Positions 1-7,787 of a stretch of DNA of 26,601 nucleotides are shown in pieces. The DNA is from Nitrospira sp. UBA5699 (GTDB lineage Bacteria > Nitrospirota > Nitrospiria > Nitrospirales > Nitrospiraceae), in NCBI GenBank assembly GCA_002420105.1, contig DIHJ01000076.1, positions 1-26,601 of the forward strand. Reading direction: 5' to 3'. The translations under genes were made by a program, and so were the position numbers. The notes under the pieces are model-generated. The model ran no database searches and was not told where the DNA came from. It saw only the letters and a program-made list of their open reading frames with translations. The stretch's first letter is position 1; the number at the start of each line of letters is the position of its first letter.

Positions 1-2
1 TT

Positions 3-746
3 GCTGCGGGGAGCTTCATTCCTACGACAACCACCCTCACGGCTTCAAAGGTCGAGCCGGAGCATCAGGGTGTGCAGCAGGCGGATGAGTTGGAGGTAGA
101 AGGATTCGTCACGCAAGTGCTTGGGCCGGGAGATTTCTTCATCGGGTCGACGCATGTGCAGACGACCGCGCATACAGAATTTCGTGGCGGTACGATCGAT
201 GAAATCATCGTCGGCGCGAAGTTGTCCGCCGAAGGCCGGCTAGCCAACGGTATCTTGACGGCAAAACACGTCAAATTCCACGAAGGGGTGCGGCTGGAGG
301 GGGATATCGCTTCGATCAACAGCGGGGCTGGGACACTGACCTTCGCGGGACTTCCCGGCATCACGGTGACGGTGGATAGCCAGACAGAGGTGAAGACGGA
401 TAACGGGGCTTCATGGGACGACCTGTCGGTGGGTGAGCATGTGCGGGTTCGTGGACGGTTGAATGGTACGATGGGAATGGTCGCGACGCGGGTGGAGCAA
501 CGGTCGGCCGATGACGATGTCAATTTGCAAGGACCGGTGCAGGTGGTCTCCAATCCAAACCTGACCATCCTGGGGGTGTCCGTGAATACGTCAGGGATCT
601 CAGAGGATGAATTCAAGGGGCTCAACGATCAGCCGATCGGTCGCGCCGCGTTCTTCAATGCGGTGAAGGTGAATGCCCTCGTCAAGATGAAGGGGCGGAT
701 CATCGGTGGCGTGATGAGCTGGCGGGAAGCTGAGTTGGAAGACTAG
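3..746 (+). CDS. DUF5666 domain protein, 5'-truncated by the window edge
   Basis: The frame is open from the first complete codon with no upstream stop, so the gene starts outside the window; an internal GTG at 72 is not a convincing start. The visible 247 codons hold about three successive small beta-rich modules of the DUF5666 type. Each has a pattern like GxVTxVxxxxFxIGxxxVxTTAxTEFRGG, followed by a GAxLxAEGRLxNGxLxAxHVKF strand pair (encoded near 100-290, 300-500 and 520-740). DUF5666 repeats are found in exported proteins of unknown role in many environmental bacteria. The signal peptide would lie upstream and cannot be judged. The call rests on the repeated strand motif; no catalytic residues are apparent. 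Confidence 0.75.
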   Translation, partial: AAGSFIPTTTTLTASKVEPEHQGVQQADELEVEGFVTQVLGPGDFFIGSTHVQTTAHTEFRGGTIDEIIVGAKLSAEGRLANGILTAKHVKFHEGVRLEGDIASINSGAGTLTFAGLPGITVTVDSQTEVKTDNGASWDDLSVGEHVRVRGRLNGTMGMVATRVEQRSADDDVNLQGPVQVVSNPNLTILGVSVNTSGISEDEFKGLNDQPIGRAAFFNAVKVNALVKMKGRIIGGVMSWREAELED

Positions 747-870
747 TGCGCCAATCATCGCTGTGCGGGTTTTTCAGGGCGTTTACGGCCGCGCCGGGAA
801 ACCGTCTTATCAAGTGAGAGGATAGATTCTACCGGATCGAGGCATAGGCTTACTCAAGGAGGGAGGCGGG

Positions 871-1836
871 ATGATGAAGCGAGATACGCTACGATGGGTC
901 ACATGCAGGGTTATGATCGTGTCGGTTGTTCTGGCCACGTCCGCTTGGGCGCAGACCACGCCGCCAATTCAAAATGGACAAGTGGAGATTCATAGCGCTC
1001 TGCCGAGGACGGCAGCCGGAACGGTGGATGTCGAAGCGCTGAAACAGACGATTCAAGCGCAGTTTGCACGGCCAGAAGTGCAGGAGGTGCAGTTTCGCAA
1101 CGTGTCTCTGACTGAGGCGGAGCAGCGGGCGTTGTTTCTCAACGGTGATCCCAACAAGAATCTCCTGCGGCAAGTCTCAGTTGTGGTCCCGATGGCCGGC
1201 GGAGCAGAACGCAACGTGACGTTTCGCAACGGTGACTTTCGCGCCAGGGTTGGCCGTGAGGAAGGGCAGGTGCGGGTTCGGGTCGAAGGCATTGACACGG
1301 TGTCGCTCACTGAGGCGGAGCGGGTGAGTCTGAAGGGGCAGTTTGACCGGTTTCATCTTGAGTCGGTCAATGACCGGGGCGGGAATTCCCCAGATAATCG
1401 GGGAGGACGCGGTGGCAGCGACAATAGCGGGCCAGGTTCGGCAAACAGTGGACCGGGGTCGGCGAATAGCGGTCGGGGCGGCGATGGCGGGCGCCGCGGG
1501 GGTGACGATATTCGAGTGGCGCAGGCCGGTGACATTCGACAGGAAGATCGCCAGCAGGACCGCCGTGAAGATCGGCAAGCTGATCGGCGACAGGACCGTC
1601 GAGAAGACCGCCAGGCGGATCGCCGTTCCAATGCTGGTGGGGACGTGCGCGGGCTGGATCGTGCCGACCAGGTGGCTGGCGATCGTGGGCAACAGGGACG
1701 GGACAACGCGCGAGCCGCTCAGATGGACCGGCCCAATCGGATCGAGCGGGTCGAACGACCGCAACGACCGGAGCGCCCCGAACGGCCGCAGAGACCGGAG
1801 CGGCCGGAACGTCCTGAAAGGGCTGGTCGTAACTAA
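871..1836 (+). CDS. Exported protein with Arg/Asp-rich tetrapeptide repeat tail
   Basis: The ATG is preceded by a strong Shine-Dalgarno (AAGGAGGGA at 857-865). Residues 1-27 form a signal peptide with a probable cut after AWA, so the protein acts outside the cytoplasm. Residues 30-165 look folded and contain a duplicated VSLTEAE element (about 78-84 and 144-150). Residues 170-210 are a Gly/Ser/Asn linker with a repeated SGPGSAN word. Residues 225-252 are seven consecutive xDR[R/Q] tetrapeptides, and residues 290-320 are RPE/RPQ repeats. The tail is surely disordered and highly charged. The same tetrapeptide repeat recurs in the leftward gene at 6162-6476. I do not recognise the N-terminal domain. 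Matrix or polyanion binding is possible but only a guess. Confidence 0.8.
   Translation: MMKRDTLRWVTCRVMIVSVVLATSAWAQTTPPIQNGQVEIHSALPRTAAGTVDVEALKQTIQAQFARPEVQEVQFRNVSLTEAEQRALFLNGDPNKNLLRQVSVVVPMAGGAERNVTFRNGDFRARVGREEGQVRVRVEGIDTVSLTEAERVSLKGQFDRFHLESVNDRGGNSPDNRGGRGGSDNSGPGSANSGPGSANSGRGGDGGRRGGDDIRVAQAGDIRQEDRQQDRREDRQADRRQDRREDRQADRRSNAGGDVRGLDRADQVAGDRGQQGRDNARAAQMDRPNRIERVERPQRPERPERPQRPERPERPERAGRN
1543..1626 (+). repeat. 12-bp-period coding repeat (xDR[R/Q] units)
   Basis: Seven consecutive four-codon units encode EDRQ, QDRR, EDRQ, ADRR, QDRR, EDRQ and ADRR. At the DNA level the units share a GAxCGxC core with third-position differences. This is an old, diverged tandem array rather than a fresh expansion. 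Confidence 0.8.
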
Positions 1837-1946
1837 ATCAGATCTGGTGGTCGATTGCGCGGGGCAGCGGCGTCGGGAGACTTGCCCGGCGCCGCTATGG
1901 TATGGAGGTAGTCGCTGGGGGGAAGGAAAGAAAGGATGCAGGAGCG

Positions 1947-2888
1947 ATGATAGCGAAGAAATGGACGGGGGCGCTTATCGGTGTGACTGTGTTGATGGGA
2001 TTATGGGGAGTCGACGGACAGGCGGCAGACAAGAGCGACCAGGGGCCGGTACCTCCGGAGCAGAATTGGCAGGTCGGGTTTACGCCGAGCTATAGCAGCG
2101 GCAAGTTCGGAACGGATACAACGAGCAGCTTTTTTTATGCGCCTTTATCGATTCGACGGATGTTCAAAGACGGCGATGTGACGCTCGTGATTCCCTTTGT
2201 GACCGCGACAACGGATGGACGGACGACGTTGGTGGGCGGAACGGGGACGCGAATCGATGACAATGGCGGAAGTAATTCAGGACCAGGGGGCGGAGGAGGC
2301 GGTTCCAACGATGATGGAGGTTGTAGTGGCAAAGGGTCCGGCGTATCAGGAAAGGACAGGGTCTGTGGCTTGACGACCCGTGCAGCTGGCCAGAAAGTAA
2401 CCACGGTCGGTCTTGGCGACATCATTCTGAAGGGGCGATATTATGCTGTCGAAGAAAACGACTACCGGCCGCTCATCGCTGTGACGGGCCGAATGAAGCT
2501 GCCGACCGCCAGCGCGAGCCAGGGCTTGGGAACCGGTGCGTTCGACTATGGAGCGGGAGTCGAGATCTCGAAAATGTTGGGAGAGAAGTGGATTGCGTTC
2601 TTGGATGGCGGGTACAACGTCATCGGCGATCCCGATGGCATTAATTTTCAGAATCAGCATTGGTACGACGTGGGCGCCGGATATTACTTCACCAGAGATG
2701 TGCTGGTGAGCGCCTATTATGAAGAGTATCGGTCGATCTTGCGCGGGTTCGTCAACGCCAGGGATATGTTCCTGGCGGCAAACTACACGGCTTCTGCGGC
2801 CTGGCGTTTTTCCGGCGGAGTCGCGCTCGGGCTTTCCGATGGGGCGCCTGATTTCGCGCTGACGGCTGGAACCAGCTATCGCTTTTGA
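1947..2888 (+). CDS. Outer-membrane beta-barrel protein, transporter-like
   Basis: An upstream in-frame ATG at 1902 would place a charged stretch before the hydrophobic segment. The ATG at 1947 gives a clean signal peptide (residues 1-26, cut near GQA) and is preferred, although its Shine-Dalgarno is not ideally spaced. The 313-aa product has alternating aromatic strands (FTPSYSSGKF, DVGAGYYFTR, LVSAYYEEY) and ends in Tyr-Arg-Phe, the terminal aromatic typical of BAM-inserted barrels. It resembles barrels annotated as transporter or MetA-pathway-like, but I cannot name a substrate. Residues 104-135 are a Gly/Ser/Asp-rich loop followed by Cys126 and Cys140, which could form a disulphide outside the cell. 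It lies about 110 bp downstream of the repeat protein. Confidence 0.75.
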   Translation: MIAKKWTGALIGVTVLMGLWGVDGQAADKSDQGPVPPEQNWQVGFTPSYSSGKFGTDTTSSFFYAPLSIRRMFKDGDVTLVIPFVTATTDGRTTLVGGTGTRIDDNGGSNSGPGGGGGGSNDDGGCSGKGSGVSGKDRVCGLTTRAAGQKVTTVGLGDIILKGRYYAVEENDYRPLIAVTGRMKLPTASASQGLGTGAFDYGAGVEISKMLGEKWIAFLDGGYNVIGDPDGINFQNQHWYDVGAGYYFTRDVLVSAYYEEYRSILRGFVNARDMFLAANYTASAAWRFSGGVALGLSDGAPDFALTAGTSYRF

Positions 2889-2990
2889 CGGATGGATGCG
2901 CTGTTTACGAATCGAGAGATGTCTCGTCTAATGATTCGAGTAGGCCGAAGCAGACAGTCCGGTGGCAGTCAGGTCGGGTGAGTGGAGCGG

Positions 2991-3575
2991 ATGATGCCAC
3001 AGGATCAGGGAGAAGGACCCGATGATGCTCAGCTTGTGGCGCGCAGCCTCAAGCAGGATCAGGAGGCCTTCGGTCAGCTGATCGATCGCCACGCCACGGC
3101 GATCGTCAACTTGGCCTATCGAATGGTCGGGAACCGGGCCGAAGCCGAGGATCTGGCGCAGGAAACATTTCTGGCGGCGTTCAAGTCTCTGTCGACGTTC
3201 CGGGCGGATGCGAAGTTTTCAACCTGGCTGTATCGCATCGCGACAAATAAGTGCAAAGACTGGTTACGGGTGAAACGGCCTGGCCAGGGGCTGCAGGATG
3301 TCGATGTGAATGAGGTGCTGGATGTCCATGTGGCAGAAGATCGAACGCCGGAGCGGCTCCTCTCGCAGCAACAGGTTGCACTGGAACTGGAACAGGCGAT
3401 TCAGCGGTTGCCGCCGCTGTATCGGGAGGCCTTTGTGCTGAAGCATATTGAAGGATTGAGCTATGAAGAGATGCAGGACATTCTTGGCGTGAACGGCGAT
3501 ACGCTGAAGATGCGAGTATATAAGGGACGGGTGCAGCTCAGTCGTGAATTGGCGGAACTGAATCCGACACGGTAA
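2991..3575 (+). CDS. ECF-type RNA polymerase sigma factor
   Basis: It directs RNA polymerase to a specific set of promoters. Region 2 spans about residues 30-100 (AYRMVGNRAEAEDLAQETF, then FSTWLYRIATNKCKDWLR). Region 4 spans about 125-190 (LPPLYREAFVLKHIEGLSYEEM, then the helix-turn-helix DTLKMRVYKGRVQL). Regions 1.1 and 3 are absent, and the length of about 194 aa fits the ECF (RpoE-like) class. GTG 2982, ATG 2991 and ATG 2994 are all possible starts; GGAG at 2984-2987 favours one of the ATGs. The next gene, 29 bp downstream, encodes a single-pass membrane protein in the usual anti-sigma position. The regulon cannot be read from this window. Confidence 0.93.
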   Translation: MMPQDQGEGPDDAQLVARSLKQDQEAFGQLIDRHATAIVNLAYRMVGNRAEAEDLAQETFLAAFKSLSTFRADAKFSTWLYRIATNKCKDWLRVKRPGQGLQDVDVNEVLDVHVAEDRTPERLLSQQQVALELEQAIQRLPPLYREAFVLKHIEGLSYEEMQDILGVNGDTLKMRVYKGRVQLSRELAELNPTR

Positions 3576-3604
3576 CGTCCGGCGAGCGACGCAAGGTGAA
3601 GGCC

Positions 3605-4285
3605 ATGGATGAACAGGAATTGATGGTGCAACGGTTTCTCGATCAGGATCTGACGCCGGAGGAGCGTGTGGCGTTTCTCCAGTCGGTCGATGTCGATCCC
3701 TCGTTGCGTCGGAGCTGGCTGAATCTCGAGATGGTGATGGCGGAGGCGGCACAATTGCCGAGGATTACGCCATCGGCTAAGTTTATGAGCCAGTTGAAAG
3801 CGAAAGTGGCTCCCTCCCCGCTCAGTCTCTGGGATCGTATGCGGGCGGCAATCACGGTGCCGCACACGCTGGAGTGGAATCTGGGAGGAGCGATGGTCGC
3901 GGCCTGTGTCGCGGTTGTGGCGATGGTGGGAGTCGTCAAGATGACGCCGGAGCGAATTGTTGAAGTTCCTGTGGCGGCGGCCCCGGTTCAGTCGGTTGTC
4001 GCAAGTACGGATCGGGAGTCGAAGGTGTTTGTCCGGTTGGTGTTGTTACAACCGGAAGCACAATCGGTCGCTGTTGCAGGAGATTTCAACGGATGGAATC
4101 CCGGGCAGACCAAGTTGGAGCGATCAGAGGGCGGGATGTGGACCGCCACGATTCCACTGAAGCCGGGGCGTTACCAATATATGTTTGTGATCGATGGGAA
4201 GCAATGGATTGCCGATCCCCTGGCGGGTGAAGCGTCCGGCGATGGATTTGGAGCGGAGAATGCCGTGCTTGATGTCAGTATCTGA
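3605..4285 (+). CDS. Probable anti-sigma factor with periplasmic glycogen-binding-like (CBM48/E-set) domain
   Basis: This start is chosen because CAAGG at 3592-3596 sits 8 nt upstream; a GTG at 3596 is in frame but less likely. Residues 1-70 are a cytoplasmic helical segment, residues 93-112 a transmembrane helix, and residues 139-226 an isoamylase early-set / AMPK-beta-type carbohydrate-binding fold with the hallmark VAGDFNGWNP and YQYMFVIDGKQW motifs. The gene sits directly behind an ECF sigma factor. That position and the topology suggest it holds the sigma factor at the membrane and responds to a periplasmic signal. The N-terminus has no HxxxCxxC zinc anti-sigma motif, so the anti-sigma role is inferred from context and topology. 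Whether the C-terminal domain binds glycan is unknown. Confidence 0.8.
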   Translation: MDEQELMVQRFLDQDLTPEERVAFLQSVDVDPSLRRSWLNLEMVMAEAAQLPRITPSAKFMSQLKAKVAPSPLSLWDRMRAAITVPHTLEWNLGGAMVAACVAVVAMVGVVKMTPERIVEVPVAAAPVQSVVASTDRESKVFVRLVLLQPEAQSVAVAGDFNGWNPGQTKLERSEGGMWTATIPLKPGRYQYMFVIDGKQWIADPLAGEASGDGFGAENAVLDVSI

Positions 4286-4338
4286 ACTTAGGACATGCTC
4301 CCTTGCAACAGGCCAGACTGTCGGGTACTCTGCGGCCC

Positions 4339-4701
4339 ATGATGAGCCGACTCAGAATCGCGATGTGGAGCGTGGCGCTGGTGGTGGCAATGAGCGCCTG
4401 CGCGTCGATGATCAAGCCCGATGTGCCAAGACCGGTGGCGGGAGGGGTGCGGTTTACCTATCTCGCGCCGACGGCCCATACCGTGTACGTCGTGGGTTCG
4501 TTCAATGGATGGGTCAAAGGTGCCACACAGATGAAACAAGAGGGCCAGACGGGTATCTGGTTTGCCGAAGTGATGCTGCTGTCTGGAGAGCACACCTTCA
4601 TGTACCTGGTTGACGGGAAAGAGTGGGTGGTACCGCCGCTGGCGGAGGATTTTGTGACGGATGGATTCGGGCAAACCAATGGGGTCGTGATCGTTCGATA
4701 A
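4339..4701 (+). CDS. Small lipoprotein with glycogen-binding-like (CBM48/E-set) domain
   Basis: The product is 120 aa. Residues 1-20 are hydrophobic and followed by a Met-Ser-Ala-Cys21 lipobox-like site, so it is probably lipid-anchored; the Met at -3 is not the commonest residue. Residues 38-120 repeat the domain of the preceding gene: YVVGSFNGW at about 50-58, a GxWFAEV strand, HTFMYLVDGKEW, then a DGFGQTNG end matching DGFGAENA in the neighbour. It follows that gene by about 50 bp and precedes the next by 4 bp, so it is probably co-transcribed. Adjacent ATGs at 4339 and 4342 are both possible, with no good Shine-Dalgarno. It may be a partner or competitor for the anti-sigma sensor domain; that is inference. 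Confidence 0.78.
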   Translation: MMSRLRIAMWSVALVVAMSACASMIKPDVPRPVAGGVRFTYLAPTAHTVYVVGSFNGWVKGATQMKQEGQTGIWFAEVMLLSGEHTFMYLVDGKEWVVPPLAEDFVTDGFGQTNGVVIVR

Positions 4702-4705
4702 TACT

Positions 4706-5554
4706 ATGCGCAGCAGGATGAATATACCGGTGTGGCTGATCAGTCTGGCGATGTGTCTGGGAGCGTCGCCCGTGCTGGCCGACTCCCTCTCAACCCAAGA
4801 CCGGGAAGAGATCAACCGGCTGCGCTCGGCTCAAGGACATTCTGCGGAAGAGGTGAATGCGCTGCTTGAGCAGGTGACGAAGGCTGGTGAAAAAGGGCTC
4901 CCGACCGAGCCGCTGGCGAACAAAGTAAAAGAAGGCCTGGCCAAAGGGGTTGAGCCGAAGCGCATCGATCCGGTGTTGCGCCAATTGGTCACTCATTTTG
5001 AATCGGCTCATGACGTATTACAGGAATCGATCAGCAAAGGCATGGTTGATTCATCCCAAGGCAATCGGCAGCGTGCGCTCGAAGGGTTGGCTGAGGCGTT
5101 GAGTCGTGGAACGACCGCCGAAGAAGTGCGTGAGCTTGCGAAGACAGCGCAAGGGGGCGGGACTAAGGTTTCGCAAGAATCGTTAGCCTCCGGCGCGAAG
5201 AGCCTTGCGATCATGAAGGAAGCCAAGATTCCCTCAAAAGACGGTACCGCGCTGGTTGCGGAAGGACTGCGGCAGGGCTATCGATCAGCAGAGCTTGGCG
5301 ACCTTGCGCGTGAAATCAAGCGGCGTGGTGCCGATATCCAACAGGGCCGGATGAATCTACAGAATATCAAGGACCAGGTTTCCAAAGGCCAGCGTGCGGA
5401 TCGGATCTTCCGCGACGGCGATCACAGCGGATCCGGTGGCGGCGAGCGCATGGACCGAAGCGGCAGCTCGGACCGCGGCAACAGTGGCGGGCGTGATGAC
5501 CGTGGCAGCCGACCTGATCGTAGCGGAAGCGGCCACGGCGGGCGTGATCACTAG
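4706..5554 (+). CDS. Exported helical protein with Gly/Ser/Asp/Arg-rich tail
   Basis: It begins 4 bp after the preceding stop, suggesting translational coupling as the last gene of the sigma-factor operon. Residues 1-25 are a signal peptide (cut after VLA). Residues 28-235 are predicted mostly helical, with repeated xxGLxxGxxxxE-type segments (KVKEGLAKGVEPKRI; VAEGLRQGYRSAEL; LAEALSRGTTAEEV). Residues from about 236 to 282 are a low-complexity disordered tail rich in Gly, Ser, Asp and Arg. An internal ATG at 4718 would also leave a signal peptide. I do not recognise the family. Its place in the operon suggests it belongs to the same envelope response. Confidence 0.78.
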   Translation: MRSRMNIPVWLISLAMCLGASPVLADSLSTQDREEINRLRSAQGHSAEEVNALLEQVTKAGEKGLPTEPLANKVKEGLAKGVEPKRIDPVLRQLVTHFESAHDVLQESISKGMVDSSQGNRQRALEGLAEALSRGTTAEEVRELAKTAQGGGTKVSQESLASGAKSLAIMKEAKIPSKDGTALVAEGLRQGYRSAELGDLAREIKRRGADIQQGRMNLQNIKDQVSKGQRADRIFRDGDHSGSGGGERMDRSGSSDRGNSGGRDDRGSRPDRSGSGHGGRDH

Positions 5555-5756
5555 CAGAGCGGTTCCCCAGACTCCATACCTGGTTCGATAGCCTTCCTCC
5601 TTCTTCCTCTGCTCAGAATTTCTGGACAGTCCATTAGCCTCCTGATACATAAAGCCAATCAGGTGCTCCCCCGGATAGAGGTTCTGTCAACGGATCGGAT
5701 GGCTGCGCGTTGATTGGGACAGGGGGGGCTCAACCTTTTATCCTAGGGAGGTACCG

Positions 5757-6083
5757 ATGAAGACGATGGTATTGACTGTTGGTGTGTTGATGCTTGGCAT
5801 GAGCGGAATGGCCTTTGCCCAGGCGGAGACGCCTGTCATCGATCAACGGCAGGGGAATCAGGAGAAGCGGATTGATCAGGGGATTGCCAGCGGTCAATTG
5901 AATGAGCGTGAAGCCAATCGATTGAACAAACAACAAGAACATATTAACAAGATGGAAGATCGAGCCAAGGCCGATGGGACGGTCACCAAGAGAGAGCGGG
6001 CTAGAATCGATAATGCACAGGATCGTGCCTCGCGCCATATCGCGCGTGAGAAGCACGATGCCCAGGGGAAGCGGCATCGCTAA
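5757..6083 (+). CDS. Small exported charged helical protein
   Basis: A very good ribosome binding site (AGGGAGGT at 5745-5752) fixes the start. Residues 1-21 are a signal peptide (cut after AFA). The mature part, about 87 aa, is almost entirely charged and polar helix, with the pattern IDQRQGNQEKRIDQGIASG then LNEREANRL and a basic end. Proteins with this DQRQxNQExRIxxGxxSGxL pattern are widespread as short hypotheticals in Proteobacteria and Nitrospirota; I know of no assigned function. It forms its own unit, with about 200 bp upstream and a strong terminator downstream. Its exported, Arg/Lys/Asp-rich character matches other genes in this block. Confidence 0.8.
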   Translation: MKTMVLTVGVLMLGMSGMAFAQAETPVIDQRQGNQEKRIDQGIASGQLNEREANRLNKQQEHINKMEDRAKADGTVTKRERARIDNAQDRASRHIAREKHDAQGKRHR

Positions 6084-6106
6084 GTTGTGATGAGTCTGGA
6101 AATGAT

Positions 6107-6148
6107 GAGAGGTTCCCGACCATGATCGGGAGCCTCTCGGTTTGTTTT
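6107..6148 (+). terminator. Rho-independent terminator after the small exported protein gene
   Basis: A 13-bp stem (6107-6119 with 6126-6138, one G-U pair) encloses a 6-nt loop and is followed by GGTTTGTTTT. It lies 24 bp after the stop at 6083, in the right orientation for it. Confidence 0.85.
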
Positions 6149-6161
6149 GAGGCCTGTGTGC

Positions 6162-6476
6162 TTACCGTCCGCGGCCACCACGGTCAGCGCGTCGGTCTTC
6201 TTGCCGATCAGCGCGCCGGTCCATCTGTCTGTCCTCCCGCCGATCCTGTTGCCGATCCATCCGCCGGTCCTCGCGGCGATCTTCCCGCCGGTCATTCTGC
6301 CGGTCTTCCCGACGGTCGCTCTGCCGATCCTGTTGCCGATCAGCTCGTCGATCTTCCTGACGCACATCGGCCTGTGCCGAGGCGAGGCTGGGGCTCAAGA
6401 CTCCAGCTACCGGCATGGCGGAGAGGACGGCTAGACCCATCAGAATGCTGGCTTTCACAAACGCGGCTGGTTGCAT
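6162..6476 (-). CDS. Exported protein made of xDR[R/Q] tetrapeptide repeats
   Basis: The start is set by GGAGGA (complement of 6483-6488) 6 nt upstream; the longer open frame to 6644 lacks a start site of that quality. Residues 1-34 are a signal peptide ending in ASA. Nearly all the rest (residues 41-99) is an uninterrupted run of fifteen tetrapeptides of the form xDR[R/Q] (x = E, A, Q, S, N, M), closing with GGRGR. The mature protein has no hydrophobic residues except Met, so it cannot have an ordinary globular core; it is either disordered or a highly charged helix. The same tetrapeptide occurs in the gene at 871-1836. Role unknown. Its 3' end lies 14 bp from the terminator of the convergent gene. 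Confidence 0.78.
   Translation of the reverse strand: MQPAAFVKASILMGLAVLSAMPVAGVLSPSLASAQADVRQEDRRADRQQDRQSDRREDRQNDRREDRREDRRMDRQQDRREDRQMDRRADRQEDRRADRGGRGR
6180..6356 (-). repeat. 12-bp-period coding repeat, fifteen xDR[R/Q] units
   Basis: The strand shows alternating GATCG/GACCG cores every 12 bp. Opposite-strand open frames here are simply the mirror of this repeat. Synonymous differences between units indicate an aged array under coding constraint. Confidence 0.85.
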
Positions 6477-6621
6477 AATAAATCCTCCGTGAGAGCGTAA
6501 GAATATTTTCTCCGTGCTGGCGAGGGAGAGGCCGCTCCTCTGCTCTCCGAAGGGGAACCTCTCAATGCCGTTCTGTGAGATTTGACGGAGGGAACACGGA
6601 AAGGTAAACGCGCTGGGAAAA

Positions 6622-6659
6622 GAGGAAAATAAAACGCCCGCCACAGGAGGGTGGCGGGC
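6622..6659 (-). terminator. Rho-independent terminator for the leftward gene at 6687-7091
   Basis: A perfect 8-bp GCCCGCCA / TGGCGGGC stem (6636-6643 with 6652-6659) has an 8-nt loop. On the minus strand it is followed by G then TTTTATTTT. It lies 28 bp past the stop of the leftward gene. Confidence 0.88.
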
Positions 6660-6686
6660 TTCAGGGAGCGCACAAGAACCGATAAC

Positions 6687-7091
6687 TTACCGGAAGACGC
6701 CGGCCAATACGGCCGGGTTAAATCCGATACTCACGGTATCGCCGCTGCGCACTTGTGGAACGACCTGCCCGTCTTGGGAGTTCAGTTCCATCTCGCCGCA
6801 GAGCAGCTGTGTGGCCGGCGCCGGACAGGCCGCGAGGGCCATGGTGCCGACGGAGATGCTGTTGATAAAGACGTTCTGGGGTGAAACCGTGGTGCCAGCC
6901 AGATCTTCGGCCTGGACGTTCAGGCGTTTCCGGTTTCCGCGTTCACGGTACTCCGCCTTGCCGGATGCAGCGCCGCTGACCATGCTGGCCTTTAAGCGCA
7001 CTTCGGCTGATTGGGCTTGAGCCGGCAGGGTTGACGCTACCATCACACCGACGAATGCCATGAGAGAGAGTGAGAATCCTAACTTTGTCAT
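6687..7091 (-). CDS. Exported protein of unknown function
   Basis: The start is fixed by GGAGGT about 5 nt upstream on the minus strand. Residues 1-27 form a signal peptide (AQA cut). The mature protein of about 107 aa has a beta-sandwich-like alternation: AEVRLKASMVSG, GKAEYRERGNRKRLNVQAEDL, VFINSISVGTMAL, a short loop with two cysteines (CPAPATQLLC), then a C-terminal stretch ending SIGFNPAVLAGVFR. I do not recognise the family. The paired cysteines would be expected to form a disulphide in the periplasm. It is a monocistronic unit ended by its own terminator, with about 300 bp of non-coding DNA upstream. Confidence 0.78.
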   Translation of the reverse strand: MTKLGFSLSLMAFVGVMVASTLPAQAQSAEVRLKASMVSGAASGKAEYRERGNRKRLNVQAEDLAGTTVSPQNVFINSISVGTMALAACPAPATQLLCGEMELNSQDGQVVPQVRSGDTVSIGFNPAVLAGVFR

Positions 7092-7392
7092 GATGACCTC
7101 CAGATTGAGTTATATGGCCACGGCCTTGCCGGGCATTCTCCTTGTGGCCTCCCCCACGGTACGATGGTCGGAGAACCGGACAAGAACAAACACGCAGCCT
7201 CCTAAAAGGTCAGACGAGCCCATCGTCATTTCGTAAACATATATTCTTAGTTGATGTCATCTCTGATTGAGAGAGGGATGGCAATGTAGGCTGGAGTAGT
7301 CAGAGGAAGATTAGCGATGTACTGAATTAGCTGGAGTGCAACGAGTCGCGATATCGGTTTCGTGAAAGTCATGACCCTGCTAGAATGTCAGA
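7092..7392. other. Intergenic stretch without a supported gene
   Basis: This 300-bp gap separates the divergent exported-protein gene and the DHH remnant. It is more AT-rich around 7225-7260 (ACATATATTCTTAG), where promoter elements could lie. I see no consensus pair strong enough to call, no repeat and no credible open frame. Confidence 0.5.
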
Positions 7393-7787
7393 GTGGAAGT
7401 CGTCACCACCCATCACAACGCGGATTTCGACGGCCTGGCCTCGATGGTCGCCGTGCGCAAGTTGTACCCCGATGTACGGTTGGTGCTGTCCGGCGGGGCG
7501 CAGGAAGCCGTGCACGCATTTCTCCTGGCACACGATCTGAATCTCACCAAGCTTAAAGATCTCGATGTTGCGCAAGTGACGAAGTTGATTCTGGTCGATA
7601 CCCATGAGCCCGATCGCATCGGCCCATTCAAACAATGTTGGCTGGATCCGAATGTCGAGGTGCAGGTCTTTGATCATCACGGAGTAGACCCCAGCGGGAC
7701 CGGTGCTCCATCAATCGGGAAATCTATCACTCAGGTCATTGAGACGGTCGGGGCTACGGCGACCATGCTGATTGAGCGGGTGCGAAT
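7393..7787 (+). pseudogene. 5' fragment of a DHH-family phosphoesterase gene, truncated
   Basis: From GTG 7393 the first about 131 codons match the N-terminus of a DHH phosphoesterase of the type often fused to CBS and poly(A)-polymerase-like domains: VEVVTTHHNADFDGLAS with the HxxxDxD metal motif, LILVDTHEPDRIGP, and the family-defining VFDHHG near residue 95. After ATMLIERVR (about 7787) family resemblance stops, and the open frame runs on to 8049 in unrelated sequence that lies antisense to a real gene (7885-8214). An intact family member is several hundred residues, so most of the DHH fold and all of DHHA1 are missing. I read this as a truncated remnant, not a functional short protein. 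Confidence 0.8.

Noticed and set aside
1343..2095. A 250-codon forward open frame spanning the repeat protein and the barrel gene start
   Set aside because: It is out of frame with both exported proteins, and their signal peptides explain the DNA better.
2908..2938. A hairpin (CGAATC ... GATTCG with inner GAGA/TCTC) between the barrel gene and the sigma factor
   Set aside because: The stem needs a 7-nt bulge and has no T-run, so I do not call it a terminator or operator.
6122..6478. Forward open frames rich in Ala/Asp/Pro or Pro/Ile/Leu across the repeat gene
   Set aside because: They are translations of the complement of the 12-bp coding repeat and overlap the forward terminator.
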